Source of the DNA: Meandrina meandrites
Taxonomy: Eukaryota; Cnidaria; Anthozoa; Scleractinia; Meandrinidae
NCBI GenBank assembly: GCA_963693305.1
Contig: OY855908.1
Span: 32,176,305 to 32,240,304, forward strand
Length of the DNA stretch: 64,000 nt
Direction: 5' to 3'
Position numbers and translations under genes: made by a program. Shown one piece after another: positions 55,536-64,000 of the stretch. Position 1 is the first letter of the stretch. Every line of letters starts with the position of its first letter. A model generated the notes under the pieces. That model saw only the letters and a list, made by a program, of their open reading frames with translations, had not been told where the DNA came from and ran no database searches.

Positions 55536-58500
55536 ATGGACGAAATTGACCTCGAATCTTTGGAAGAAGAACTTGCAAATCTTGATCCCGAAGATTTGCG
55601 ATATTTATCAAAATTAATTGCAGAAGACACACCCACAATTCAAAGGGTAATAAACACTTTGCTGGATGAACCAATCCCAGAAGCCGCAAAGAAAAAATTA
55701 AAAGCCCCATTAAAACCATTAAAACCAATACCGAAACCACCACCCAGAAACAGAAAAAGAAACAGAAAAGAAACCATTTTGAAAATATTCGACCCCATCC
55801 CGCCGAACAAGGTGAAAACCGTGACAGATTATCAGAATGAGGTTCTGGATCTGTACCATGACACGGAATATGAGGATGTGGAAGAGGAGAGCGGGAGACG
55901 TTACAAGAGGTGGCGTTTTGTAGTGGGTCTAAACAAAGACCTCACACCCAGGTTCATCGAAAAGATAAGGGAGAACGTTGGAACATCGTTTTACATGAGG
56001 CACGCCTATTCGTATATTTTAGAAAACATTGAAGATAAGACTAGGCTTATTTATTACCAAAATAAGGGCTCCCCATGGATGAAAACGTACGCAGACGCAG
56101 AAGAATGGATCAAGGCAAGGGAGGCGGTACGTTTGGACCCGGATAACACTGAAAGACCAGATACAAAGTGGATCTTTGAGTCGCATTTCAATGTTGATGT
56201 AAAGGTTGTGCTAGACCGCCAGCCATTGATGGGAACAGGACCCTTACCAGACTGGCTGCGTAAACAAGCAAACACGGGGAGAAAACAAGCAATGGTGGCG
56301 CTGGACACCTATAGGGATAACCTGTGTTTATGGCGCTGTATCGCTGTGCACAAAGGAGCCAGACCAGATCGAAGTACAGAAGCAGCCCGAGATCTGGCCA
56401 AGAGTTTCTACAAACTTGAAAAGATGCCAAATAGTTGGGTTGGGAAAACCTCATTGGATGAACTAGAAAAGGTAGAAATGCACCTGAACAAGGGCAAACC
56501 TTTCTCAGATTGGCTTGGGATAAGAGTTTATATGCCAGAGTGCATAGAAGATGAATTTGACATAGAAGCGCCAATCGAGGTGGTATGGCATCTCACAAGA
56601 AACCCAGCGCCGCAGTTTAAAAATATTATGACAATCGGTGTTTTTAATGAGCACGCGTTTTTGATAAAAGACATAACAAAGTTAGCGAAAAATTACGAAT
56701 GCAACCACTGTCACGCAAGATTCACAAAGGCTTGCAACCTCCAACGTCACGTGGAAAGATGCGCCTAAGGTAAAACAGTAACACACTGCCCCGGAGAGAA
56801 GGTCGAAGCGCCACAAACAGCATATCAGAAAGCGTTTTATCCGAAGCAAAAGGCCTCAAAAGAATCAATCCAATGGTTGGAGTACGTGGCAAAACGCTGG
56901 AAAATCACCATTCACCACGCTAAATCAGGTCACGGAGGTGAAAGGTGGATAGAGAAAAGTCCAGTAGACGGGTACAACCACGAAAGAAAGCTGGTGCTGC
57001 AGTATCACGGCTGTAGCTGGCACGGATGTCCGAGATGTTACCCAAATCGAGGGCAAATATTATCACACGGGACAAAGACGGCAGAAGATCTGTACCAAGC
57101 AACAAAGAAGAGAACAGCCCACCTAAGAAAGGCCGGATACAAAGTAATCGAGTGTTGGTCATGTCAGTGGCTCGTCCCAGGAGGTGCAGACAAATATGGT
57201 GAAGAACCATCAAAACCTCAAACAAAAAGCTATCCACACGCTATTCTGTATGACTTTGAGGCGTACGGAGACAAAAACCATCGAAAGGAACCAACAGGAA
57301 ATCTCACGATTGAGAACAAACACATACCAATCTCAGTAAGCGTGGGCGATACATTGGAAACCGAAATCACACAAGACGGAAAACAGGCGCCGAAAGTGAC
57401 GCACATCTGTGAAAAAAACCCCAAAGTGTTGGTTCAAAAGTTCATGGAAGAACTGAAAAGACGAGAGAAAAACATCAGAGCAAAAGTGCGCGCAGAATTC
57501 ATGCCGGCAGACATCGAGCTGATACCAAAAGATCAAAGGAAAAAAATAGAAGAATGGTGCGACCAGGTGCCAACACTCGGTTTCAACTCAGGAAGTTATG
57601 ATTTGAACCTGATAAAGAATTACTTCGCGAAACAGCTCGCAGGTACAACCAACAAAGTGAGAGTGGCAAAGAATGGGAGTAAAATCATGTTCTTACTCAC
57701 GGACAGATTGCGTTTCTTGGACATAATCAACTACTTGGGCCCAGGAATCAGCTACGCGAAATGGGTGGAAGCGTACGACTGCAAGGCAACAAAATCCTGG
57801 CTCCCATACGAGTGGTTTAACAGCGCAGAAAAGCTGGATTACCCAGGATTGCCAGATTACCTGCACTGGTATTCGAAGCTTAAGAATGAGTACGTTCTAA
57901 CACGGAAAGAATGGGAGGAATGTCAGAGACTGTTCAAAGAAAAAGGGATGAAAACCTTTAAAGACTGGCTGAAATATTACAATAATCTGGATGTGGCACC
58001 CGGGCTTGAAGCGCTCCAAAAAATGAAAAACTTTTACATAGAGAAGGGGATAGACATAATGAAAGACGCAGTCAGCATACCGGGGGTGAGTTTGCATTAC
58101 TTGCTAAAAGGTGCAATAGAACGCAAAGCGGAACTATATGCCCCAAGTAAAGAAGCGTATGAGATGTTAAAAGGGGCGGTAGTCGGAGGGCCAAGTTTGG
58201 TCTTCACAAGATATCACGAAGCGGGTAAAACGTGGATAAGATCGCATCAATACCCAATCCCAAAAAATGAAAAAGAAGCCCGCGCGGCAGGCGCTGCGAA
58301 ACTTTGTCAAAACATCCTCGGATATGACGCGAACGCGCTGTACCTCTCAACAATGCTGAGAGAAATGCCATGCGGAAAAGAAAGGGTTGTGCACTACACG
58401 GACGAGTACCAAGTAGATGCTGCCCCAATATTAACGCACAGATTAAAAGAAAAAAGCTGGTTCGGGTACGCAGAAGTGGACATAGAAATCCCAAACCACT

Positions 58501-59585
58501 TGCACCAAAAGTTCGAAGAAATGTGCCCCTTCTTTCACAAAAAATCGGTACCGACCAAAGCCGTTCCAAAGCACATGAAAAAATACTTGAGAGCAACAGG
58601 AAGAAAACTAGTGGAGAAAAACAAGAAACTAATGGGAACGCTGTCAGCACAGCGGATACTTTTATACGAGCCGCTGCTGCAATGGTACATAAACCACGGG
58701 GCGGTAATCAAAAGAATATACCGGACGATCGACTACGAGCCGAAAGTAATATTCGAATGGTTCGTGAAAGAAGTCACAGAAAACCGCCGTACAGGGGATG
58801 TGGACAAAAGCAAAGCACTATTGGCTGATATATTCAAACTTCTGGGAAACAGTGGATATGGGAAGTTGATAGAAGCGTTAGAGCGGCAAACAAACGTAAT
58901 TTACACCAAAGATGAAAAGGTGGTGGACAGAGCATTGAGAAGCGCATACTTTTCAGACTTGGATGAGATTGGAGAAGCATATGAGTTAGAAAGTAGAAAA
59001 GCACGGATAACAATCAGACGCCCATTTCAGGTAGGAATAGCGGTGTATCAGCTAGCCAAGTTGAGGATGCTTGAATTTTACTACGACTTCTTGGATAGGT
59101 ATCTTGACAGGAAAGATTTCGAGCTGATCCAGATGGATACAGACAGCAACTACCTCGCAATCTCAGGAAAGAGTCTGGAAGACATTGTGAAACCAGATAT
59201 GAGAGAAGAATTCGAGAAAGAAAAAAAGAACTGGCTGGCATGGGACAAATGGAGCGGAAGAACACCGGGACTGTTCAAAAAAGAATTCGAAGGGGAGCGG
59301 ATGATCGCGCTGTGCTCCAAATGTTATTATACAGAAGATGGGAAAGCGAAAAAGAAGAAACTGAGCTCAAAGGGGATGTCAAAGAGGCAAAACGAAATCA
59401 ACTGGCAACGTTTCAAAGCAGCGTTAGAAGGGAATAAGGATATGGCAACAAACCGCGGATTCCGGATGCGGGATGGGAACATGGTAACATACGAGCAGGA
59501 GAAGCTGGGGTTGAGCGCATATTATGACAAAAGATGGGTGCTGCCGGATGGAATACACACGGAACCAATTGAATACCATATCTAG
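55536..59585 (+). CDS. polB: Protein-primed family B DNA polymerase, one in-frame stop
   Basis: Replicative polymerase of the element. The first segment (55536-56768, 410 aa) has an acidic/proline-rich N-terminus, a DNLCLWRCIAVHKG block characteristic of Polinton polymerase N-termini and a C2H2 finger (CNHCHARF...RHVERC) at its end. A TAA at 56766-56768 interrupts the frame; the reading continues in the same phase to 59585. The second segment shows exonuclease motifs ILYDFEAY, GFNSGSYDLNL and YYNNLDVAP, then polymerase motifs GYDANALYLS (A), KLLGNSGYGK (B) and QMDTDSNY (C), all complete. Whether the stop is a fixed mutation, a read-through site or an assembly error cannot be told. The start at 55536 is preceded by TTATATACG. 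The 3' end overlaps the convergent integrase by 4 bp. Confidence 0.92.
56766..56768 (+). other. In-frame TAA splitting the polymerase
   Basis: The only stop between 55536 and 59585 in this frame. It falls just after the C2H2 finger and before the exonuclease region. Confidence 0.9.
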
Positions 59586-60583
59586 TTTACATTAGTTGGG
59601 GGTAATTGTGTGTTTGGAGGTACAACAAGCAGTTCTTCACGTACAAAGCCACGCTTAGGTCCGTCGCGCAAATAGTAGAGAACAGGTTGATTCGGTTTGG
59701 TAAAAGAACGTTCAAGGTTAAAGACATCTAAAGACCAGATTGGATCAGTGGCTCTTTTTGTCCCACCTTCAAGCTCACCAGGTTCGTACAAATACCGAAC
59801 CATAGCGATGGATGGGAGCTTTTTTTCATTTTCTCCAACAGGTCTCAAATATTTAGTTGACGGTTCTGCATAAACATTTTTTTTCTTGATTGCGGCAGCA
59901 GGTTTCATACCAATCAATCGAGTGACTTGGTTGTTCAGAGCAGAAACAACTTTGGGAAGCCTTTTTACCCACTCTCGAGACCGCAAACCCTCAGGCGAAC
60001 GCATTTCAACGGCGTACTGGTGGCCAAACAAACGCTCAGCCAAGGTACGATTGAAACGTTCAACGATCGCTTGGTCTCTATGTATTTCAGGGTGGCCACG
60101 TCTGATAGAAGTTTTGTGATTTTCCATTTCTTTTGTAACAGCGCCCATAAATTCACGCCCAGGATCAACCTGCAACAGTTGAGGCCATTTCAAAGGTCCA
60201 CGTGTATAAATTGTCTTAAAAGCTTTGGCAACCTCATCAGAGTTTTTAGAAGTTAAAGGTTGAGCTTCTTTGAATCTGCTGGCAACATCAACAACAGTAA
60301 GCGCGTATTTGTAAGTTTTAGCAACTGAGTTGCTATCCACTGTGTCATGTGGCAGAAAAAGAAGATCTGCCTGATGCACTTTGTTGGGCGTAGGCACGTC
60401 GAATTTTGGGCGAGGAATGTAGCGCGGTGCGGGGAGGTAGATCTGCCAGAGCGCTTGTTTGAACAACCATTCTTTGGCAACAACTTCAGGAACCTTTGCA
60501 GCGACCGCTAATTTTTTAATGGCGGAAATGCCTTTCCAGTAACCTTGTGGACTGTAGTAACGCCGCTCCAATTTTTTATCCAT
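59582..60583 (-). CDS. int: Polinton DDE integrase
   Basis: 333-aa retroviral-type integrase that would insert the element. Catalytic residues are D73 (VHQADLLF), D140 (LLQVDPGREF) and E175 (QAIVERFNRT), so a DD35E spacing. The N-terminal zinc-binding HHCC is not obvious. The C-terminal part (YYLRDGPKRGFVREELLVV) resembles the chromo/SH3-like tail of Polinton integrases. Intact. Its start faces the 173-aa ORF across 39 bp. Confidence 0.93.
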   Translation of the reverse strand: MDKKLERRYYSPQGYWKGISAIKKLAVAAKVPEVVAKEWLFKQALWQIYLPAPRYIPRPKFDVPTPNKVHQADLLFLPHDTVDSNSVAKTYKYALTVVDVASRFKEAQPLTSKNSDEVAKAFKTIYTRGPLKWPQLLQVDPGREFMGAVTKEMENHKTSIRRGHPEIHRDQAIVERFNRTLAERLFGHQYAVEMRSPEGLRSREWVKRLPKVVSALNNQVTRLIGMKPAAAIKKKNVYAEPSTKYLRPVGENEKKLPSIAMVRYLYEPGELEGGTKRATDPIWSLDVFNLERSFTKPNQPVLYYLRDGPKRGFVREELLVVPPNTQLPPTNVN

Positions 60584-60622
60584 TTAAATAATTATGCGCG
60601 ATCATATATACATGACAACAAA
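60584..60622. promoter_or_regulatory. 39-bp divergent promoter between integrase and the 173-aa ORF
   Basis: Holds ATTTAAATAATTA next to the integrase ATG and CATATATACATG nearer the other start. The space is too short for two conventional Pol II promoters with downstream starts. Confidence 0.55.
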
Positions 60623-61144
60623 ATGAGTTTCGATTTCCCTTTTCCAAAGAGGTTCGGAGGACAACAAAGCCTCCAAGAGCTTAACGAAATGTGGGTGGAA
60701 GAGCAGGAAGCGTTAATAAAAGAAATCAAACCGGAAATCAAGCTTGACTTTTACTCATGGGAACCCCCACTGCCGGATGAGCCCCATGAAGAGATGAGAC
60801 ACCACCTCAAATTATGGTATTTACTTGCAGTACTAAAAAAAACCGGCATTTCTATAGATCAGGTCGGTGACAATATGGGGTTGACCTTTTTGGGTAATGT
60901 CATTCACCAGTTCAAGCGGTATCAGCAACTGAGTTACTACCCCGGATCGTGTAACTACGTTTGTTTTTTATACAACTATTTTCAAAAGGTCTCACCTATC
61001 GATTGGCCGGCGAAAAATGCAATACTGGGAAAGCTCACGAAAAGATTGCCGAAGATGGTACAAACCAGAAATAAAGCCGAAAAAAGTTTCAACGAATGGT
61101 GGTTGGAGGCAAACACCCCACCATTAAAAAGAAGTTGTCTTTGA
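60623..61144 (+). CDS. Polinton 173-aa protein of unknown function
   Basis: Start chosen at 60623 (MSFDFPFPKRFGG) rather than the upstream in-frame ATG at 60545, which lies inside the integrase gene. Mixed helical protein with a Trp/Pro-rich segment FYSWEPPLPDEP, an aromatic SYYPGSCNYVCFLYNYF stretch and a basic C-terminus (KRLPKMVQTRNKAEK). No membrane segment and no recognised domain. The 3' end overlaps the convergent gene at 61124 by 21 bp. Its position next to integrase may indicate a role in replication or integration, but that is inference. Confidence 0.75.
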   Translation: MSFDFPFPKRFGGQQSLQELNEMWVEEQEALIKEIKPEIKLDFYSWEPPLPDEPHEEMRHHLKLWYLLAVLKKTGISIDQVGDNMGLTFLGNVIHQFKRYQQLSYYPGSCNYVCFLYNYFQKVSPIDWPAKNAILGKLTKRLPKMVQTRNKAEKSFNEWWLEANTPPLKRSCL

Positions 61145-61642
61145 TGTTCTGTTAACCTTTACCCCGCCGTCAGTGTGGTTTGAAAAACGCAGTTTTGTCT
61201 TTGCAGTAGTAAAGCTGTTGTACTTTTTGATAATATCTTGGTACTCACTGTCTGAGATTTTACCATCTTCAAGAGCGGACGATATGAGAGAGTTGATCGT
61301 GCTCAGCGTAGCTTCAGCCAAAGTTTGTATTTTTTCGTGTTTTTTCGCTTTACGCAGGAAAAATTTGACGGTGACGATGGAGGAGGTTGACACCAATGAA
61401 AACAAGGTGGCAGTTGCGATTAAAGGGGCGCCAACAACAACACCAACCACAGAAAGAGAAGCGGCCAACCCAGAGCCTGTAAGAATGGTAGCAACTCCGC
61501 CTGTTAACGCACATACTGTTTGACACCGCGTGTGCCACCGTTTAAACTTGGCTGAGGTTTGGTAGTAATGCGCCAACTGGTTTTCAAGATTTTTCTTTAT
61601 CATTTCTATTTCATCCCGCCGGAATTTTGTTGCAGAATCCAT
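61124..61642 (-). CDS. Polinton two-helix membrane protein, unknown function
   Basis: 172 aa. A charged N-terminal helix (EIEMIKKNLENQLAHYY) precedes a glycine/alanine-rich hydrophobic region at about residues 42-95 (VCALTGGVATILTGSG, GVVVGAPLIATATLF) that could form a transmembrane hairpin. An amphipathic helical C-terminus follows (KHEKIQTLAEATLSTINSL). The layout resembles bacterial and eukaryotic 2TM pore-like or SLATT-type proteins, but without a diagnostic motif. TATATAGGAA lies directly before the ATG. Confidence 0.75.
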   Translation of the reverse strand: MDSATKFRRDEIEMIKKNLENQLAHYYQTSAKFKRWHTRCQTVCALTGGVATILTGSGLAASLSVVGVVVGAPLIATATLFSLVSTSSIVTVKFFLRKAKKHEKIQTLAEATLSTINSLISSALEDGKISDSEYQDIIKKYNSFTTAKTKLRFSNHTDGGVKVNRTSKTTSF

Positions 61643-61652
61643 TTCCTATATA
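61643..61652 (-). promoter_or_regulatory. Start-abutting TATATAGG motif
   Basis: ATATATAGGAA immediately precedes the ATG of the 2TM gene. See also 62532, 63132 and 63491. Confidence 0.5.
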
Positions 61653-61673
61653 TGTGTTTAAAAAATGTGTAAT

Positions 61674-62531
61674 CTAATCGCAATATTGGTTATGCCATTT
61701 TCCATTTTTATATACAATCTGATTACATGGCCCAGTTGTATTTTTAGGGTGTGTCCAAAACTTTTTGCTAAACAGACCGGTTTTCTTGTTAAAGGCACCT
61801 TTTGCGATGGCACCACTCCAATACTTTTTAAACAAATCCTTATCACCACCTGTGACAGCCATGATTGCAGCAGCCACATCTTGAGCCGGTTGAAAGCCCG
61901 GAATTTTTTCGCCGATATTTTTATTGATCGTTTCACCGACACCCAATCCTACTTTTTGCTTCGAGCTGATTGCATTTCGAGCTGCGGCATGACCCCATTG
62001 CCGTTTGTTTTTGGGAATAGCGTCAAGCGCCTTCACCATTTTTTTGTCAGCATCATGTTTGCAACCTTTTTCATTTTTCTTTCCTGCGCAGACGGCATAA
62101 TCAACATCATGCTGCATTGAAACAGCGTCTGTGGCGCCTGTGGGTTGCTGATAAATCTTCAAGATCTTCCCCGTCTTGGGGTCGTAAGAAAGCTGTTTTT
62201 CAAGGGGATTGTACGGTCCTGTGTAGTTATGACCAGGAAGTGTCCACCCTTTCTTTGGTTTAGGCAGCTTGCCAATAGCTTTATGCAAATCAAAAGCCCC
62301 ACCACGTTGGTAAAGAGGGTTTGTTGGGTCATCTACTCGATTACCTGCATAAATTCTCATATCATAATTACCACCACTTTGCGTTTTATTAGAAACGAAT
62401 CGTGTCTTGGTGATGCCACAACTTGCACATTTTACTTTAAGCAGCCTTCTACCATTTTTTGTGGTAGTGTTTTTTTCGCTTCCCGGTACGTTGGGTGTGA
62501 AACGCTTTTCCTTCACACAGTAGACCTCCAT
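61674..62531 (-). CDS. Polinton protein: Cys-module plus parvovirus-type phospholipase A2-like domain
   Basis: 285 aa. Residues 1-50 form a Cys-ribbon-like module (YCVKEKRFTPNV, then LKVKCASCGITKTRFVSNKT) shared with the next two genes; the fourth cysteine expected for a zinc ribbon is Glu. After QSGGN comes a PLA2-like region: a calcium-loop motif YTGPYNPL (103-110) and a catalytic-type HDVDY (141-145), with HDAD at 159-162. This arrangement matches the PLA2 of parvovirus VP1 and some Polinton/adintovirus proteins, where it opens endosomal membranes during entry. It likely belongs to the virion. ATG preceded by TATATAAG. Confidence 0.85.
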   Translation of the reverse strand: MEVYCVKEKRFTPNVPGSEKNTTTKNGRRLLKVKCASCGITKTRFVSNKTQSGGNYDMRIYAGNRVDDPTNPLYQRGGAFDLHKAIGKLPKPKKGWTLPGHNYTGPYNPLEKQLSYDPKTGKILKIYQQPTGATDAVSMQHDVDYAVCAGKKNEKGCKHDADKKMVKALDAIPKNKRQWGHAAARNAISSKQKVGLGVGETINKNIGEKIPGFQPAQDVAAAIMAVTGGDKDLFKKYWSGAIAKGAFNKKTGLFSKKFWTHPKNTTGPCNQIVYKNGKWHNQYCD

Positions 62532-62541
62532 CTTATATAAT
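62532..62541 (-). promoter_or_regulatory. Start-abutting TATATAAG motif
   Basis: ATTATATAAG directly before the ATG of the PLA2-like gene. Confidence 0.5.
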
Positions 62542-62570
62542 TAAAGAAAATTAACTTTGGGTTTACCTCA

Positions 62571-63131
62571 CTAATTATGACACCCACCTTTCAACTTATT
62601 TCCCGGTATCATATCTTTTGGTCTTAATCTGTTTGAGGCTTTAGTCAACAAATCCCCAGACAAAGCATCAATTGTGTAATTAACAGCTTTTCTCGCGATT
62701 GGTTTGGCTTTATTGGCTAACTTCTTCTGATACTCTGGTTGTCTCAGAAACTCGCTTGCAAAGTATCTTCCTTGTTTCACACCTTGCTTTGCTAAATAAG
62801 GAACTCCGTACTCAAAGAAAGCTTCAGCTGCTGTATTTCCAACTGTATCAAGAACCCCACCTCCAAACATTCTTTTTTCAGCGCGTGCAAGTTCTTCTCT
62901 CTTCTTTTTGGGTAAACCCCTTCTGGTCCACTTAAATATTGGTTCCAAAATATTACCTCCTTCTTGAGCAGCACCACTTTGTGTTTTATTAGAAACGAAT
63001 CTTGTCTTGGTAATGCCGCAGCTGGCGCATTTTACTTTAAGCAGTCTTCTGCCGTTTTTTGCGGTTGTAATTTTTTCACTTCCCACCACATTGGGTGTGA
63101 AGCGCTTTTCTTTCACACAGTAAACATCCAT
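62571..63131 (-). CDS. Polinton protein: Cys-module plus basic helical domain
   Basis: 186 aa from the ATG at 63131 (MDVYCVKEKRF), chosen over an upstream GTG because the start aligns with the sister genes. The module is nearly identical to that of the PLA2-like protein up to KTQSG. Then AAQEGGN and a Lys/Arg-rich region (KKKREELARAEKRMFGGG), amphipathic helices and the C-terminal LKGGCHN. The GG motifs suit cleavage by an adenain-like protease. Possibly a core or minor capsid protein; that is inference. Confidence 0.78.
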   Translation of the reverse strand: MDVYCVKEKRFTPNVVGSEKITTAKNGRRLLKVKCASCGITKTRFVSNKTQSGAAQEGGNILEPIFKWTRRGLPKKKREELARAEKRMFGGGVLDTVGNTAAEAFFEYGVPYLAKQGVKQGRYFASEFLRQPEYQKKLANKAKPIARKAVNYTIDALSGDLLTKASNRLRPKDMIPGNKLKGGCHN

Positions 63132-63141
63132 CCTATATAAA
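63132..63141 (-). promoter_or_regulatory. Start-abutting TATATAGG motif
   Basis: TTTATATAGG directly before the ATG at 63131. Confidence 0.5.
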
Positions 63142-63160
63142 TAAGCTAAATTCACTTTAA

Positions 63161-63490
63161 CTAACGGTTCTTCCTAAAATACTTTACGTTGTCTGTAACC
63201 CCTTTCAAAGCTTGGCTTCCGAGTATTTTGGCCGCTGCAGCGAAACTGGGGGCAGGGGTCACAAAGTTCGAGGCAACATACGCAATTTTATCAACAGTCG
63301 AAGGTCCCCTTCTCGACGACAACGCGCCGCCTTTTTTGTCTCCGTTCACTGGTATGAACCTTGTCTTGGTAATGCCGCAGCTTGCGCATTTTACTTTTAA
63401 CATTCTTCTATTGTTTTTTGTGGTAGTGATTTTTTCACTTGCCGTCACATTGGGTGTGAAGCGCTTTTCTTTCACACAGTAAACATCCAT
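63161..63490 (-). CDS. Polinton protein: Cys-module plus short amphipathic tail
   Basis: 109 aa from the ATG at 63490 (MDVYCVKEKRF). An in-frame ATG at 63499 also exists but lies inside the TATA-like motif. The module of about 46 residues ends in FIPVNGDKKGGA, followed by a 55-residue Ala/Ser-rich, basic-ended tail (SFAAAAKILGSQ, KYFRKNR). The size and composition could suit a small DNA-binding or membrane-active virion peptide. No family recognised for the tail. Confidence 0.75.
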   Translation of the reverse strand: MDVYCVKEKRFTPNVTASEKITTTKNNRRMLKVKCASCGITKTRFIPVNGDKKGGALSSRRGPSTVDKIAYVASNFVTPAPSFAAAAKILGSQALKGVTDNVKYFRKNR

Positions 63491-63500
63491 CCTATACATT
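63491..63500 (-). promoter_or_regulatory. Start-abutting ATGTATAGG motif overlapping the protease stop
   Basis: AATGTATAGG directly precedes the ATG at 63490, and the protease stop codon overlaps it. Confidence 0.45.
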
Positions 63501-63959
63501 ATGTGTAAAATAATCCTTCACCACAGCCTCGTTGGCGTGCGTATTTTCTGAAAACATGCTCAAAATATCTCGAAACGACCGTCCTTTATTTCTTTCATTC
63601 AGAAACATGAGGCAGTAGTAGCCGCAGCGCACACTGAATTCCTCCTGAAGCTGGTTGTCATTTCGTAGAAAGGTCTGTTTACCTTCAAGAATCAACTCTA
63701 TTTCCCATTCTGCGGGTGGAGGTAAACCAAAAGAGTCGAAATATTCAGTTCCATCCCAGCAGCATACCCAATGGGTGCCTGGCCCTCCAAGATCATCCAT
63801 GTTGATTATACAAGGGGAGTGGTTTTTCACGTGGATCTCGTCTCTCGCAAATATTCCTTTGATGGGGATTTTCAAGTATCGGCACCATCGCTGCAAGTCA
63901 TAATCAGTTAAGGGGACATCAACGAAGGCGGGCTTTTTTTTGATCACCCCAAGAACCAA
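63492..63959 (-). CDS. pro: Adenain-like cysteine protease (5' end uncertain)
   Basis: The visible frame gives 155 aa. The catalytic set is H63 (GTHWVCC), D75 (FDSFG), Q105 and C112 (RCGYYC), with the 7-residue Q-to-C spacing of adenovirus protease. It would mature virion precursors and remove tags at GG-type sites. The apparent start at 63959 is a TTG. The frame remains open upstream, so the true N-terminus may lie beyond 64000. Confidence 0.88.
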   Translation of the reverse strand: MVLGVIKKKPAFVDVPLTDYDLQRWCRYLKIPIKGIFARDEIHVKNHSPCIINMDDLGGPGTHWVCCWDGTEYFDSFGLPPPAEWEIELILEGKQTFLRNDNQLQEEFSVRCGYYCLMFLNERNKGRSFRDILSMFSENTHANEAVVKDYFTHNV

Positions 63960-63998
63960 TAAATGGTGGAGGGCGCATAAATGGTGGAGGGTTGATGC
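63957..63998. repeat. Short direct repeat at window end
   Basis: ATAAATGGTGGAGGG occurs twice, separated by CGC. It is probably in or just before the protease coding region. Confidence 0.5.
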
Positions 63999-64000
63999 GC

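Larger units (their letters stand above)
55211..64000. mobile_element. Polinton/Maverick (adintovirus-like) element, right end outside window
   Basis: A compact gene block with polB and a 173-aa ORF on plus, and integrase, a 2TM protein, three Cys-module proteins and a protease on minus. Neighbouring genes overlap or are separated by under 45 bp. Polymerase, integrase and adenain-like protease together are diagnostic. Capsid proteins and packaging ATPase are not in the window. Confidence 0.9.

Noticed and set aside
58204..58828. Long frames on both strands within the polymerase region (58204-58650 minus, 58370-58828 plus)
   Set aside because: Both overlap conserved polymerase coding sequence, and their products are low-complexity shadows.

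Overview
The window is metazoan nuclear DNA, most likely from a cnidarian such as a stony coral or sea anemone. The evidence is a spliced AGAP-type ArfGAP gene with GT-AG introns, single-exon rhodopsin-class GPCRs in tandem, a tRNA-derived SINE, and a dense mix of Penelope-like, LINE, BEL/Pao, tyrosine-recombinase-like, MITE and Polinton elements. The species cannot be fixed from the sequence alone.

Region 1 (about 1-12.1 kb) is the 3' half of an AGAP gene on the plus strand: a split PH domain, the ArfGAP zinc finger and ankyrin repeats in eleven exons. Its introns hold several foldback elements. The intron at 5650-8345 contains a complete class A GPCR gene copy whose N-terminal coding region was split by a 143-bp MITE.

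Region 2 (about 12.1-48.5 kb) is an array of five more copies of that GPCR (starts at 17532, 21424, 24067, 38324 and 43712), all on the plus strand and all with open frames. The repeat units also carry relics of the AGAP exons that flank the nested GPCR, plus a 0.37-kb segment whose first copy lies just 3' of AGAP. The array therefore seems to have been seeded from the AGAP intron. Later insertions enlarged it: a LINE interrupted by a head-to-head pair of nearly identical Penelope-like elements (25.7-32.6 kb), a BEL/Pao ruin joined to a second Penelope-like family (34.0-37.0 kb), a DIRS/Ngaro-like element with a SINE in it (40.3-42.3 kb), a 2.2-kb TTAA-flanked DNA element (45.3-47.5 kb) and smaller MITEs. 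Insertions shared between units record the order of duplication.

Region 3 (about 48.5-55 kb) is sparse. It has a two-exon minus-strand gene for a small membrane-anchored, charged helical protein (50.5-51.7 kb), a LINE 3' fragment, a TSD-flanked DNA element, and an unrecognised minus-strand ORF pair.

Region 4 (55.2 kb to the window end) is the left part of a Polinton/Maverick (adintovirus-like) element. It has protein-primed family B DNA polymerase with one in-frame stop, a DD35E integrase, a novel 173-aa ORF, a two-helix membrane protein, three adjacent genes sharing one N-terminal cysteine module (one with a parvovirus-type phospholipase A2 motif), and an adenain-like protease. Capsid and packaging ATPase genes are not visible and may lie beyond 64 kb. 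Several of these genes carry a TATATA-type motif directly against the start codon.
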